Shown: positions 7,001 through 12,231, counted from the stretch's first letter. The stretch: DNA of 13,122 bases from Candidatus Gastranaerophilales bacterium (GCA_944326495.1 CALVEE010000190.1:1-13122), one strand, 5' to 3'. Notes: generated from the letters alone by a model not told the origin. Translations and numbers: made by a program.

Positions 7001-7228
7001 GAAGCGTTTTACTTTTAATCCGGCTGTAAGTTTTGGGGTTGTTACAACCTTTACTCCCTCGAGTTTTGATACAAGCCCTGTTGCTTTATGGATTTCTCCG
7101 TTAATTTGCGGAATGTATCCTTCAATTATCGGGTTTAAAATAAGCGGAGAAAGCAAAAATATTGCATAAACTCCGGCAGCTGCGCTTGCTGCTGCTATTA
7201 AAACCTTAGTCCAGACCCTTTTATTCAT
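4091..7228 (-). CDS. AsmA-family envelope protein, 1045 aa
   Basis: One membrane segment lies near the N-terminus (about residues 9-31, rich in Ala/Val/Ile/Leu), followed by the AsmA N-terminal pattern (ATGLVSKLEGVKVVTTPKLT, then LIPLLARKIEIDIVSLENAD). Hundreds of residues of alternating beta-strand repeats follow, then an AsmA-like C-terminal region (about 690-960, with GDFELKGNDFYLTNLKGSAF and a GRLDSTAVAKLGPIGELSAD segment). The last 60 residues are charged and probably coiled. Family members such as YhdP, TamB and YdbH are inner-membrane-anchored proteins spanning the periplasm and linked to phospholipid transport or outer-membrane integrity; that role is inferred. GGAGAGGA lies 6 nt before the ATG. 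It is convergent with the cytidylyltransferase gene, with a 4-bp overlap. Confidence 0.9.
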   Translation of the reverse strand: MNKRVWTKVLIAAASAAAGVYAIFLLSPLILNPIIEGYIPQINGEIHKATGLVSKLEGVKVVTTPKLTAGLKVKRFTLLTPDNEQVFDSNDFQVKMSLIPLLARKIEIDIVSLENADIDLKINNDGSFEIEKYFPQEEKNQNNEEVKPQNLSLPLGLKFSNHLPDIKSGGYNITFINGDDKYIISGDKTEITDFILNKSVRVKASGKAVFKDREQFKYNLSVLNKIMPDIELNDLITNPQAAEEAQKESEPVNITEIFKGLYKSRLCANADTDLIIAREGINGKAVVTNLSILNLPPSDANVEFKGNSINILSNIYTEKNELSKIDGLIKIGKHPKIDMNFKSKAEIANVLRIVKDIAEIFNNKDLQTLSAQGRIDADFNLKSDFKTVKSNGYLKIPSAEVYYGLYKVGVDNINVDTELNNNNINIKNIGFSVFNQPLKFYGTISEDAVSDLHLTADKLNLKGLLVALGQGALLKDNNINSGLISLNADITGRLDKINPLIKLSINNIDIKNTPSNTTLKAPSTVVNITSDGETFSGDAQSADVQIINPAAKISIPKINANINPEEIEITPTPVQIEKINTTVSGKIQNYLTEKIGLNFLTTGDIKSTLSGDMNLNKQTLNLLYHTNELSTIIIPMFDKSKMSFIGNIQITGNMMNPTLKGDVQVPSLNIPEIPVTMNNLNINLDGHILNGSASLAKFTSGGIEAENLTGDFELKGNDFYLTNLKGSAFLGTIAGNIKYNLANAKTTIDFSGANMDAAKAVAGAVGIKNALSGTLGFDAKLDMLVADYEDMMKSLNGKVTFGVKNGAFGSIGRLDKFLNASNIITNSVMKTTVSTLTNSSSLADTAKFDYIDGVLNFKNGWADIKEIKSSGKLLAYYITGKYNLINGTTNVTVLGRLDSTAVAKLGPIGELSADKLLGYIPKFGTLTASIVNALTENPKGENIEAIPALTGGSTSYKDFKVLFNGGLESTSSVKSFKWLTDVDTSAIETKSTKETIEEIKKSINEDFSNTVQSVTDAVNSSKEQWNDTKEQLKNSAEELKNLFKF

Positions 7229-7253
7229 ATAATCCTCTCCTATATTTTTTTAT

Positions 7254-7282
7254 ATTATATTAGAAAGCATTAAATTTGAGAA
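7254..7282 (-). promoter_or_regulatory. Promoter of the AsmA-like gene
   Basis: On the minus strand TTCTCA (7282-7277), 17 bp, perfect TATAAT (7259-7254), about 25 bp upstream of the start codon and just upstream of a strong Shine-Dalgarno. Confidence 0.55.
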
Positions 7283-7377
7283 TAGCTCCGGCGGGTCTTT
7301 GCAAATTAATATATTTAGCTGCGGGTATTTGAGATTAGTTTAAAATGTTCCATATATCACCTTTATTTCTAAGTAAA

Positions 7378-7406
7378 AGTTAATGTCAGGCGGTGCCTGA
7401 CCTACT
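7378..7406 (-). repeat. 29-bp inverted repeat, left arm, with GTCAGGC palindrome
   Basis: Read on the minus strand this matches 7695-7723 on the plus strand at 28 of 29 positions. The core at 7385-7401 is GTCAGGCGGTGCCTGAC. The two arms face each other across the ribbon-helix-helix gene. Confidence 0.85.
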
Positions 7407-7525
7407 TCTTCAAAATAAAGTATACCACGACTCGTATTCTAAAATCAACTACCAAATACATTGCATATTTGAATATACAATAACCTCGAGCAATATACTA
7501 CAATATTAATAAAAGGAATGTGACA

Positions 7526-7696
7526 GTGAGTAATTTTAAACCTATAAAGCCTGAAAAATTAGTAATCAGTATAAGAATAGATGCTGATATTCTTGACGAA
7601 ATAGAAAAATATTCTACTAAAGCCGACATCAGCCGTAACGAGTTTATTGTTCAGAGTCTCCGTTACGCACTTGCAAATCTTGAAAAATCAGAATAG
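7526..7696 (+). CDS. Small ribbon-helix-helix (CopG/Arc-like) protein, 56 aa
   Basis: Starts with GTG; AAAAGGAA lies about 8 nt upstream, and the ATG at 7518 is out of frame. The core has a beta-strand KLVISIRID, a first helix DADILDEIEKYSTKA, a DISRNEF turn, and a second helix EFIVQSLRYALANLE: the usual RHH pattern in which the strand contacts DNA as a dimer. No toxin or relaxase gene is adjacent, so it is an orphan regulator or an antitoxin-like remnant. Its TAG stop overlaps the first bases of the right 29-bp inverted repeat, so gene and repeats may form one unit of about 346 bp. Function beyond probable DNA binding cannot be stated. Confidence 0.8.
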   Translation: MSNFKPIKPEKLVISIRIDADILDEIEKYSTKADISRNEFIVQSLRYALANLEKSE

Positions 7697-7723
7697 TAGG
7701 TCAGGCACTGCCTGACATTAACT
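7695..7723 (+). repeat. 29-bp inverted repeat, right arm, with GTCAGGC palindrome
   Basis: Pairs with 7378-7406. The core GTCAGGCACTGCCTGAC at 7700-7716 is identical to the palindrome at 874-890. It begins inside the stop codon of the RHH gene. Confidence 0.85.
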
Positions 7724-7753
7724 CTTTATAATTTTTTGTTTGTTCTTACTAGC

Positions 7754-7850
7754 TGCCCCCTCACCGCATCCGTAGTTTTCGGCTCTCGCCTCAAACACGG
7801 CTGCTCCTCTCCCGTAGGGCGAGGAAAACGTTGTTTTTATTTGAACACTT
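7754..7850 (-). repeat. Dispersed GC-rich repeat, copy A3
   Basis: Exact-length (97 bp) inverted copy of 691-787 with only about two differences, including the AAGTGTTC end. The high similarity over 7 kb suggests recent movement or gene conversion. The rest of the gap 7697-7929 contains no gene. Confidence 0.85.
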
Positions 7851-7929
7851 ATGATAACTAAATAAAAAGTAGTGGAGCAAGTCCCATACTACTTTCTCTG
7901 CTTCTGATTCAAGAAACACAGCTTATACT

Positions 7930-8670
7930 TTATGCTGTAACCGGTACAAATATCGCGTCCGGCTGTTTGTGTAAATTTTGGGTTATTCCGTCAGAAACTG
8001 CTCTGCCGTCTCCGGTTGTAATTTCCGTATGACCGTAGTTCGGGCTGTATCCTTGCGAACCTTTATTATATACAATAACACATCCTGCCGGTAAATCTTC
8101 AACATTTATTGATGATGGAGATATTTCTTCAAAGTTTTTGTTCTTTCTTAAAATACTTGCCATCTGATAAGCATTACCATTTTCGTAAGAACCTAACCCC
8201 GATTTCTCTATTGCTTTTTTGACATAAGTTGCACAATAGCCGGTAAATCCTTTAGAGTTACTTAAAGCTGTCTTTGCAAGCTTTTCGCCGGCGCTTGAGT
8301 CGTAGTTTGCAAGTGAAAAACTTTTTTTGTTTTTGTTAGTGAGTGTAAAACTATCGCCGGACGGGAAAGTTGTATTAAAATTATATGACTGATTATTCCA
8401 TATAGAAGTATTACTACTCCAATTAAAATTATTGCTTATATTTTTGCTCCAATTATCTGTCGGGAATAATTTTGAAAAATCGAAATTAAAATTAAAAGAT
8501 GGCATAAAAGAGCCGGAATTAAAGAACGTTGGGAATATGGAATTAAAATTAAACGAAGGCATAGTCCACCCTGTAAACGGAAATTGCGGAGTAAACCAGC
8601 TCGTTTGAGTGTTCATTCCGTTCGATAAATAGTCCATATTCAGATTTGTGAATTGGTTATATATAGTCAT
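7930..8670 (-). CDS. NlpC/P60-like papain-fold hydrolase with Asn/Phe-rich N-terminus, 246 aa
   Basis: The C-terminal half (about 125-246) has the order of an NlpC/P60 or CHAP-like peptidase: GYCATYVKKAIEKSG with candidate nucleophile Cys146, a NAYQMAS segment, PAGCVIVYNKGS, then YGHTEITTGDG with candidate His214. Such enzymes usually cut peptidoglycan stem peptides or bridges. The first 115 residues are rich in Asn, Phe, Ser and Trp and contain MPSFNFN twice (37-43 and 56-62). There is no signal peptide, so export, if any, is by another route, or the protein is a cytosolic or phage-like lysin or an effector. AAGGA lies 8 nt before the ATG. It follows the YkgJ-like gene by 69 bp on the same strand and may be co-transcribed. 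The fold call is moderate; the exact family is open. Confidence 0.7.
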   Translation of the reverse strand: MTIYNQFTNLNMDYLSNGMNTQTSWFTPQFPFTGWTMPSFNFNSIFPTFFNSGSFMPSFNFNFDFSKLFPTDNWSKNISNNFNWSSNTSIWNNQSYNFNTTFPSGDSFTLTNKNKKSFSLANYDSSAGEKLAKTALSNSKGFTGYCATYVKKAIEKSGLGSYENGNAYQMASILRKNKNFEEISPSSINVEDLPAGCVIVYNKGSQGYSPNYGHTEITTGDGRAVSDGITQNLHKQPDAIFVPVTA

Positions 8671-8739
8671 GACAAATATCCTTATTTATATAAAGTATAT
8701 AAATAATAAATAATTGCTTTTTTGTAACAAAAATTAATA

Positions 8740-9180
8740 TTACCAGTTCTCCGAACCGTAAAGCTTGTATTTATCAATAATTGCTTGGTGGTGGTCAATA
8801 AGTCTCTGTACTGTTTTATCGGAATTGAGCAGGGTTTGATAATTTATTATTTCTTCTTTTAACTTTCTTATATGCTGTTTTTGAGCTTCGAGTTTAGAAA
8901 AGATCAGCCCGTAATATCCGCATCCTTCCGGGATATAAGCAAACGGGGATGAGGGATAGTTTTTGCACTCTGCCGGTTTGTTAGGATTTGTGCAGAGCCC
9001 CTCTTTAAGGTATTTGCATGAACAAAATGTTATATTATTCGTTTTAGTATCAGGAATAAGCATCTGTTCAAATTCAGATGTAAGCTCCTGAATGCCGTCA
9101 AAAAAGAGCATTTTGTTTTCAAAATCAACCGGTATTCTTCTGCAGCAGGCACCGCATTTGTTGCAAAAATTTTCACTCAT
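8740..9180 (-). CDS. YkgJ-family cysteine-cluster protein, 146 aa
   Basis: Has the UPF0153/YkgJ pattern: CNKCGACC (Cys6, 9, 12, 13), then Cys53 and Cys55, Cys63, Cys72 (PAECKNYP) and Cys87. Family members bind a metal, probably zinc or an iron-sulfur cluster; the biochemical role is not established. The C-terminal 55 residues are charged and helical (KLEAQKQHIRKLKEEIINY). There is no Shine-Dalgarno before the ATG; a TATAAT box ends only 8 nt upstream, suggesting a leaderless message. It is divergent from the secreted protein gene at 9267 and upstream of the NlpC/P60-like gene. Confidence 0.87.
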   Translation of the reverse strand: MSENFCNKCGACCRRIPVDFENKMLFFDGIQELTSEFEQMLIPDTKTNNITFCSCKYLKEGLCTNPNKPAECKNYPSSPFAYIPEGCGYYGLIFSKLEAQKQHIRKLKEEIINYQTLLNSDKTVQRLIDHHQAIIDKYKLYGSENW

Positions 9181-9188
9181 AATTTAAT

Positions 9189-9215
9189 ATTATACATTTA
9201 ATATAGGATAGTCAA
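9189..9215 (-). promoter_or_regulatory. Promoter placing the transcript start at or next to the ykgJ-like start codon
   Basis: Minus-strand TTGACT (9215-9210), 15 bp, TATAAT (9194-9189). The start codon is at 9180-9178, so the predicted transcript has almost no 5' leader. The short spacer is a weakness. Confidence 0.4.
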
Positions 9216-9266
9216 AGGAATAAAAATATAATATCATGTAGTTAGATTTGAAATAGGAGAAGAAAA

Positions 9267-9662
9267 ATGAAGAGATTAGTTCTGGCTTTAGGATTATGTT
9301 TTGCGCTTCATGGAGCAGTATTTGCAGACGGAAACGCATTTACACCATTGGATTTTAACGATACTGCATATGGAAGTGCTACTACTACTGCAACAAAACC
9401 AGCAGTATCATACACTTCTTCTGCAGACGGCGATGCTGTAGGGAATGGTAATATTCAAAATGCTATACAACAGCTTGATAATGCACAGGTTGATATCAGA
9501 AACGACCTTTTAAACTGCAAAACCAAGTACGCTGATGTTGATGCTCAATACAAGCTTATTAAAACAGAAAGAAAAGCTTTGAAAAAACAGGTCAATGCAA
9601 TTGAAAAACGCATTAAAGAAATCGATAAAGCTAAAGAAAAAATCAGAAAAAATATGTTATAA
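9267..9662 (+). CDS. Secreted coiled-coil protein, 131 aa, unknown function
   Basis: A clear Sec signal peptide covers residues 1-20 (MKRLVLALGLCFALHGAVFA), with likely cleavage before DGNAF. A Thr/Ala/Ser-rich segment follows, then a helical part (about 60-131) with heptad-like, Lys-rich sequence (YKLIKTERKALKKQVNAIEK) that should form a coiled coil. It has an AGGAGA Shine-Dalgarno 7 nt before the ATG and TATAAT at 9227-9232. It is probably periplasmic or surface-bound. I do not recognise a family. It is convergent with another small secreted protein across a shared terminator. Confidence 0.75.
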   Translation: MKRLVLALGLCFALHGAVFADGNAFTPLDFNDTAYGSATTTATKPAVSYTSSADGDAVGNGNIQNAIQQLDNAQVDIRNDLLNCKTKYADVDAQYKLIKTERKALKKQVNAIEKRIKEIDKAKEKIRKNML

Positions 9663-9685
9663 AAAGAGGGCAATGCCCTCTTTTT
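9661..9685. terminator. Bidirectional intrinsic terminator
   Basis: AAAAAGAGGGC and GCCCTCTTTTT pair perfectly around AAT, giving a G+C stem with A- and T-runs on the two sides. It serves the plus gene ending at 9662 and the minus gene whose stop is at 9684-9686. Confidence 0.92.
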
Positions 9686-10025
9686 ATTTACCCTGTTGAA
9701 ACAGTGGTTTTGCTCTGTTTTGCAGACAAACCCCAAACTGGCAGCTGGAATTATAGTTGTAATCATTTTCCGTCGGGGCAAAACTTTCAGCCTGTTCTCT
9801 TATATCACTTCTATCAATCGGTTTCAGTCTGGCTTCCGGTGAGTCTGAGAATTCACTCAGATTATCGCCAGTTGGATTATATACAGGTGTAACACGTTCT
9901 CTAAACCCGGGCAGAGAACAAACTGTTTCACCTCCTTCTACAGGACAAGCTGCCCGGGATGATAAATTAAGCGGAAATAGAGGTATGGCAACTAGAAATG
10001 ATAATATTATTAAAAACTTTTTCAT
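9684..10025 (-). CDS. Small secreted cysteine-containing protein, 113 aa, unknown function
   Basis: I start at the ATG at 10025 (MKKFLIILSF) because AAAGGAG lies 7 nt upstream and it gives a standard signal peptide (hydrophobic residues 4-18, cleavage near the SSRAA segment). The mature part is about 88 residues with four cysteines in two pairs, ACPVEGGETVC and SCQFGVC, which could form disulfides in the periplasm, and a polar, Asn/Ser/Glu-rich middle. Its stop codon lies in the T-run of the shared terminator. No family is recognised. Confidence 0.7.
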   Translation of the reverse strand: MKKFLIILSFLVAIPLFPLNLSSRAACPVEGGETVCSLPGFRERVTPVYNPTGDNLSEFSDSPEARLKPIDRSDIREQAESFAPTENDYNYNSSCQFGVCLQNRAKPLFQQGK

Positions 10026-10197
10026 AAAATTAGCTCCTTTTCTTTTATATCGTAATATTTTTTTTATTTTTATCATTAGTCACTCTGGTTAGTGCTTTCG
10101 CGTTATATTTTTGTTTCCGTCATTTTGGGTAAAACTTGTTTTTTTCATTTACCCCTTGCAGATTAGCAAATATATTTTTTTCAGGTTTTTATTTAGT

Positions 10198-10659
10198 ATG
10201 AAATTACCGGAAGTTTTAATATATAATCCATGCGGCACTAATTTATACCAGATGGTAAATACAAAAGAAAAAAAGCTTGTAGGCAGAATGATAGCTCATC
10301 CTAACATTAACCGTCAGCTTGAGATAGATGAGCTTACAATTTTTTCCCGAAAACGTCAGGGTTATGGAACAAAATTTCTTGATTTTGCTAAAAAATTGAG
10401 CCGGCAATACGGATATGAAGGGAATATGGTATTAAATGCCAGCACTACACCGTATGACCCGCATAATCCACCTCATATTTTTTATAGAAAATACGGGTTT
10501 ACTTCTGATAATAAAAAGATGCTGAAAAAAATTGATAAGTGTATTAAAAAAGGCAGACAGCTTGATTATTATACGACACCTAATCTTATAATGTACTATC
10601 CTGATAACCATCCTGCGAAACTTACAGTTTTACAAAAAATTAAAAGACTTTTTAGATAG
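10198..10659 (+). CDS. GNAT-family acetyltransferase, 153 aa
   Basis: Acetyl-CoA-dependent acyltransferase of unknown substrate. ELTIFSRKRQGYGTKFLDFA gives the acetyl-CoA-binding motif A (R/Q-x-x-G-x-G as RKRQGYG) and the following helix. NMVLNAS is the next strand, and IFYRKYGF is the usual motif B. The C-terminus is basic. I start at the ATG at 10198; a longer frame from a TTG at 10111 adds a hydrophobic, low-complexity segment not seen in the family. The Shine-Dalgarno is weak (CAGG about 12 nt upstream). It is followed after 24 bp by the WG-repeat gene, probably as an operon. Confidence 0.8.
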   Translation: MKLPEVLIYNPCGTNLYQMVNTKEKKLVGRMIAHPNINRQLEIDELTIFSRKRQGYGTKFLDFAKKLSRQYGYEGNMVLNASTTPYDPHNPPHIFYRKYGFTSDNKKMLKKIDKCIKKGRQLDYYTTPNLIMYYPDNHPAKLTVLQKIKRLFR

Positions 10660-10683
10660 ACTCTTTTATGCTAATCTATAATT

Positions 10684-11550
10684 ATGAAGAAGTTAGCTTT
10701 AGTCTTATTATTAGTATTTATGCAATCGTCTGTATTCGCTTCTCCTGTTGTTTTTAACGAGGACGGCAAATTCGGGCTTAGAGATGAAGCAGGCAGTGTA
10801 ATAGTTGAGCCGCAATACAAAAAACTTATCCGGCTGGGAGATACAGGCTGGATTATACAAAAAGGCTCCAGATTTGGTATTATGTCAGACAGCGGCAAAA
10901 TATTAGTGGATACTAAATATAATTATGCAGAAAGAGTCCTGGGTAAATTTGCAAAACTTAAAAAAGGAGATAAGTACGGACTTTTTGATGAAATGGGGTT
11001 TGAAATTCTCCAGGTAGATTATTCTTCAATCGATTTATTATTCGGCGGTATGTTTCTTACCTGCAGAAATTACAAATACGGCGTTGTTGATATGAACGGC
11101 CAGCCGATTTTAGATAATATTTTTGATGATATTTATATGCCTGAACCTAACAGAATGGTACTTGTCTATAACGGCCAGCAGTTTGAAATCGAAAGCACGA
11201 AGGGCGAGGAGCTTACGCTTCCATCTGACATCCGCTCATTGAGTGATAATTCCAATTTTGCAATAAAAGAACTTATTTCAAAGCCGGGCGTTACTACCGG
11301 ATATTACAGCGTAACCGCGACTAATTATTTTCTAAAACTTTTTTCATCAATTTCTCCTGCATATGAAGAAACAATAGATGAATTAATGTTTTCTCAAGGC
11401 GCTGATGCAGCCGGAGTTATTATGAAGTTCAGCTGGGTTCCGAAATTCCCGTTTGTTTATGCAAAAAAATACTGGAGAAATCTTACTGCTCCAAATAACG
11501 GGCCTTTAAGCGGGGTAAAATCAAACTTGAAAAAAGAATTAACAGAATGA
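10684..11550 (+). CDS. Secreted WG-repeat protein, 288 aa
   Basis: A signal peptide (residues 1-19, ending VFA) precedes four WG-type repeats of about 35 residues, recognisable by GKFGLRDEAGSVIVEPQY, SRFGIMSDSGKILVDTKY, DKYGLFDEMGFEIL and YKYGVVDMNGQPIL. WG repeats form beta-rich, probably protein-binding folds; no enzymatic role is implied. The last 120 residues lack repeats and may be a separate domain (KFSWVPKFPFVYAKKYWRNL). There is no Shine-Dalgarno before the ATG, so translation may depend on coupling to the GNAT gene 24 bp upstream. Immediately after the stop lies a large hairpin (11551-11601). Confidence 0.83.
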   Translation: MKKLALVLLLVFMQSSVFASPVVFNEDGKFGLRDEAGSVIVEPQYKKLIRLGDTGWIIQKGSRFGIMSDSGKILVDTKYNYAERVLGKFAKLKKGDKYGLFDEMGFEILQVDYSSIDLLFGGMFLTCRNYKYGVVDMNGQPILDNIFDDIYMPEPNRMVLVYNGQQFEIESTKGEELTLPSDIRSLSDNSNFAIKELISKPGVTTGYYSVTATNYFLKLFSSISPAYEETIDELMFSQGADAAGVIMKFSWVPKFPFVYAKKYWRNLTAPNNGPLSGVKSNLKKELTE

Positions 11551-11706
11551 GGGTGCGGAAAAATCCAAAAATTGACAAATTTTTGAGGTTTTTCCGTACC
11601 CGATGCAAGGTGTGTGAACCTCTGGCCGGGTGCGGGATAGCACCTGGTCAGAGGTGAAACCGTTCCCGAGAATTTGCGAGAAAAATGTTAATTTTTCCGC
11701 AAATTC
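11551..11706 (+). ncRNA. Candidate structured RNA (three hairpins, possible alternative fold)
   Basis: Hairpin 1: GGGTGCGGAAAAA (11551-11563) with TTTTTCCGTACCC (11589-11601), continued by AAAAATT/AAATTTTT inside. Hairpin 2: a continuous 16-bp stem, ACCTCTGGCCGGGTGC (11618-11633) with 11640-11655, loop GGGATA; loop bases GGGA can pair with TCCC (11664-11667). Hairpin 3: GAATTTGCG-A-GAAAAA (11670-11685) with 11692-11706. Segment 11553-11563 is also complementary to 11690-11700, so hairpins 1 and 3 may exchange partners. Hairpin 2 is GC-rich in AT-rich surroundings. It may be a 3'-UTR structure or an independent RNA. No family is recognised, and no promoter of its own is visible. Confidence 0.5.
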
Positions 11707-11720
11707 GAATAAATAATTCT

Positions 11721-11749
11721 TTGGAATTAGTACTTGAGCAGATTATTAT
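11721..11749 (+). promoter_or_regulatory. Promoter of the candidate small RNA at 11756
   Basis: TTGGAA (11721-11726), 17 bp, TATTAT (11744-11749). A second possible -10, TAAAAT, lies at 11766-11771. Start expected near 11756 (or 11778). Confidence 0.45.
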
Positions 11750-11755
11750 ATATTA

Positions 11756-11932
11756 ATAAAAATGATAAAATATAAATGTAAGTCGAAGGCAGCTAGTGAA
11801 TTGTCGGATTTCGACGCTATTTATGATTAGGCATTGTGTGTGTGTTCGGCTTACATCTTTTAGACAATCCAAATCTTTTCTTCATAATGATTAGCCTCGC
11901 TCCTTTTGTCTCTCTTCCGAAAGGGGCTTTTT
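11756..11932 (+). ncRNA. Candidate small RNA of about 175 nt
   Basis: A closing stem pairs ATGTAAGTCGAA (11776-11787) with TTCGGCTTACAT (11845-11856) in 12 bp with one G-T pair, enclosing GTCG-GATTT-CGAC. A single-stranded AT-rich stretch and an intrinsic terminator follow. CTCCTTT (11900-11906) in the terminator stem is complementary to the Shine-Dalgarno of the downstream hydrophobic peptide gene. It is not a tRNA (no T or anticodon arm). No known family is recognised; expression is inferred from promoter plus terminator. Confidence 0.5.
11899..11932 (+). terminator. Intrinsic terminator
   Basis: GCTCCTTTT (11899-11907) pairs with GAAAGGGGC (11919-11927), with two G-T pairs, followed by TTTTT (11928-11932). 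Confidence 0.8.
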
Positions 11933-11960
11933 GCTGGGGGAAATACATTAAATATATGAA

Positions 11961-11990
11961 TTGCTTTATTGGATTTTATATTAAAATAAT
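11961..11990 (+). promoter_or_regulatory. Promoter of the hydrophobic peptide mRNA
   Basis: TTGCTT (11961-11966), 18 bp, AATAAT (11985-11990). The expected start coincides with CAGTCGGGCA (11997-12006), the left arm of the inverted repeat. Confidence 0.45.
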
Positions 11991-12075
11991 TGTAAGCAGT
12001 CGGGCACTTCCCAATCTGAATTTCTCGGGCACAGACTTAAAATAGGTGAAAACTCGAAGAAAGGAGGATGAGCTT

Positions 12076-12174
12076 ATGATTACATTAGTAGTTATTTATT
12101 TTATTATAAAACAATGCAATAATAAAGAACTAGCACTAATGATGATAATCATAATGCTAGTTTTATCCAAATAG
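12076..12174 (+). CDS. Hydrophobic 32-residue peptide, type I toxin-like
   Basis: A near-perfect AAGGAGG (12061-12067) lies 8 nt before the ATG at 12076. The product is MITLVVIYFIIK, a polar QCNNKE turn, then LALMMIIIMLVLSK: a very hydrophobic membrane peptide, too short for an enzyme. The second half of the gene contains the hairpin AACTAGCA/TGCTAGTT (12128-12135 with 12155-12162). The mRNA 5' and 3' ends can pair, and a facing promoter (12232-12260) would give an RNA antisense to the 3' UTR. Size, hydrophobicity and antisense arrangement resemble type I toxins (TxpA/RatA- or AapA-like layout). No sequence homology is asserted. A small regulatory membrane protein is the main alternative. Confidence 0.6.
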   Translation: MITLVVIYFIIKQCNNKELALMMIIIMLVLSK

Positions 12175-12186
12175 AACTCGGGAGTT

Positions 12187-12226
12187 AAAAAATAAGTTAA
12201 TTAACGGTTAACTTATTGCCCGACTG
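12187..12226 (-). ncRNA. Candidate antisense RNA (antitoxin-like), about 40 nt
   Basis: On the minus strand, transcription from the promoter at 12260-12232 would begin about 12226 with CAGTCGGGCA, followed by an AT-rich hairpin (AATAAGTTAA / TTAACTTATT, 12217-12191) and a T-run to 12187, a plausible intrinsic terminator. The RNA is fully complementary to the peptide mRNA 3' region just after its stop. It is very short, so a longer read-through form is also possible. Confidence 0.45.
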
Positions 12227-12231
12227 TCTTT

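Larger units (their letters stand above)
11997..12226. repeat. 10-bp inverted repeat enclosing the hydrophobic peptide gene
   Basis: CAGTCGGGCA (11997-12006) and TGCCCGACTG (12217-12226) are perfect complements. In a sense transcript the 5' end could pair with the 3' region. A second TCGGGCAC (12025-12032) could compete for the same partner. Confidence 0.8.

Noticed and set aside
5085..7169. Several long frames on the plus strand opposite the AsmA-like gene
   Set aside because: They have no ribosome binding sites or family signals and are antisense shadows of a clear 1045-codon gene.
10026..10076. Extended start for the small secreted cysteine protein
   Set aside because: The Shine-Dalgarno and signal peptide fit the ATG at 10025; the extension would bury the signal peptide.
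10111..10197. N-terminal extension of the GNAT gene from a TTG
   Set aside because: It adds hydrophobic low-complexity residues absent from the family; the ATG at 10198 fits better.
10677..10682. TATAAT just before the WG-repeat start codon
   Set aside because: It is one base from the ATG, so transcription would start inside the signal peptide coding region; it is probably chance in AT-rich sequence.
11778..11855. tRNA-like closing stem of 7 bp over 78 nt
   Set aside because: There is no T-arm, anticodon arm or conserved tRNA bases.
11836..12045. 69-codon frame starting in the GTGTGTGTG tract
   Set aside because: It has no Shine-Dalgarno, crosses the small RNA terminator and the peptide promoter, and its composition follows the non-coding sequence.
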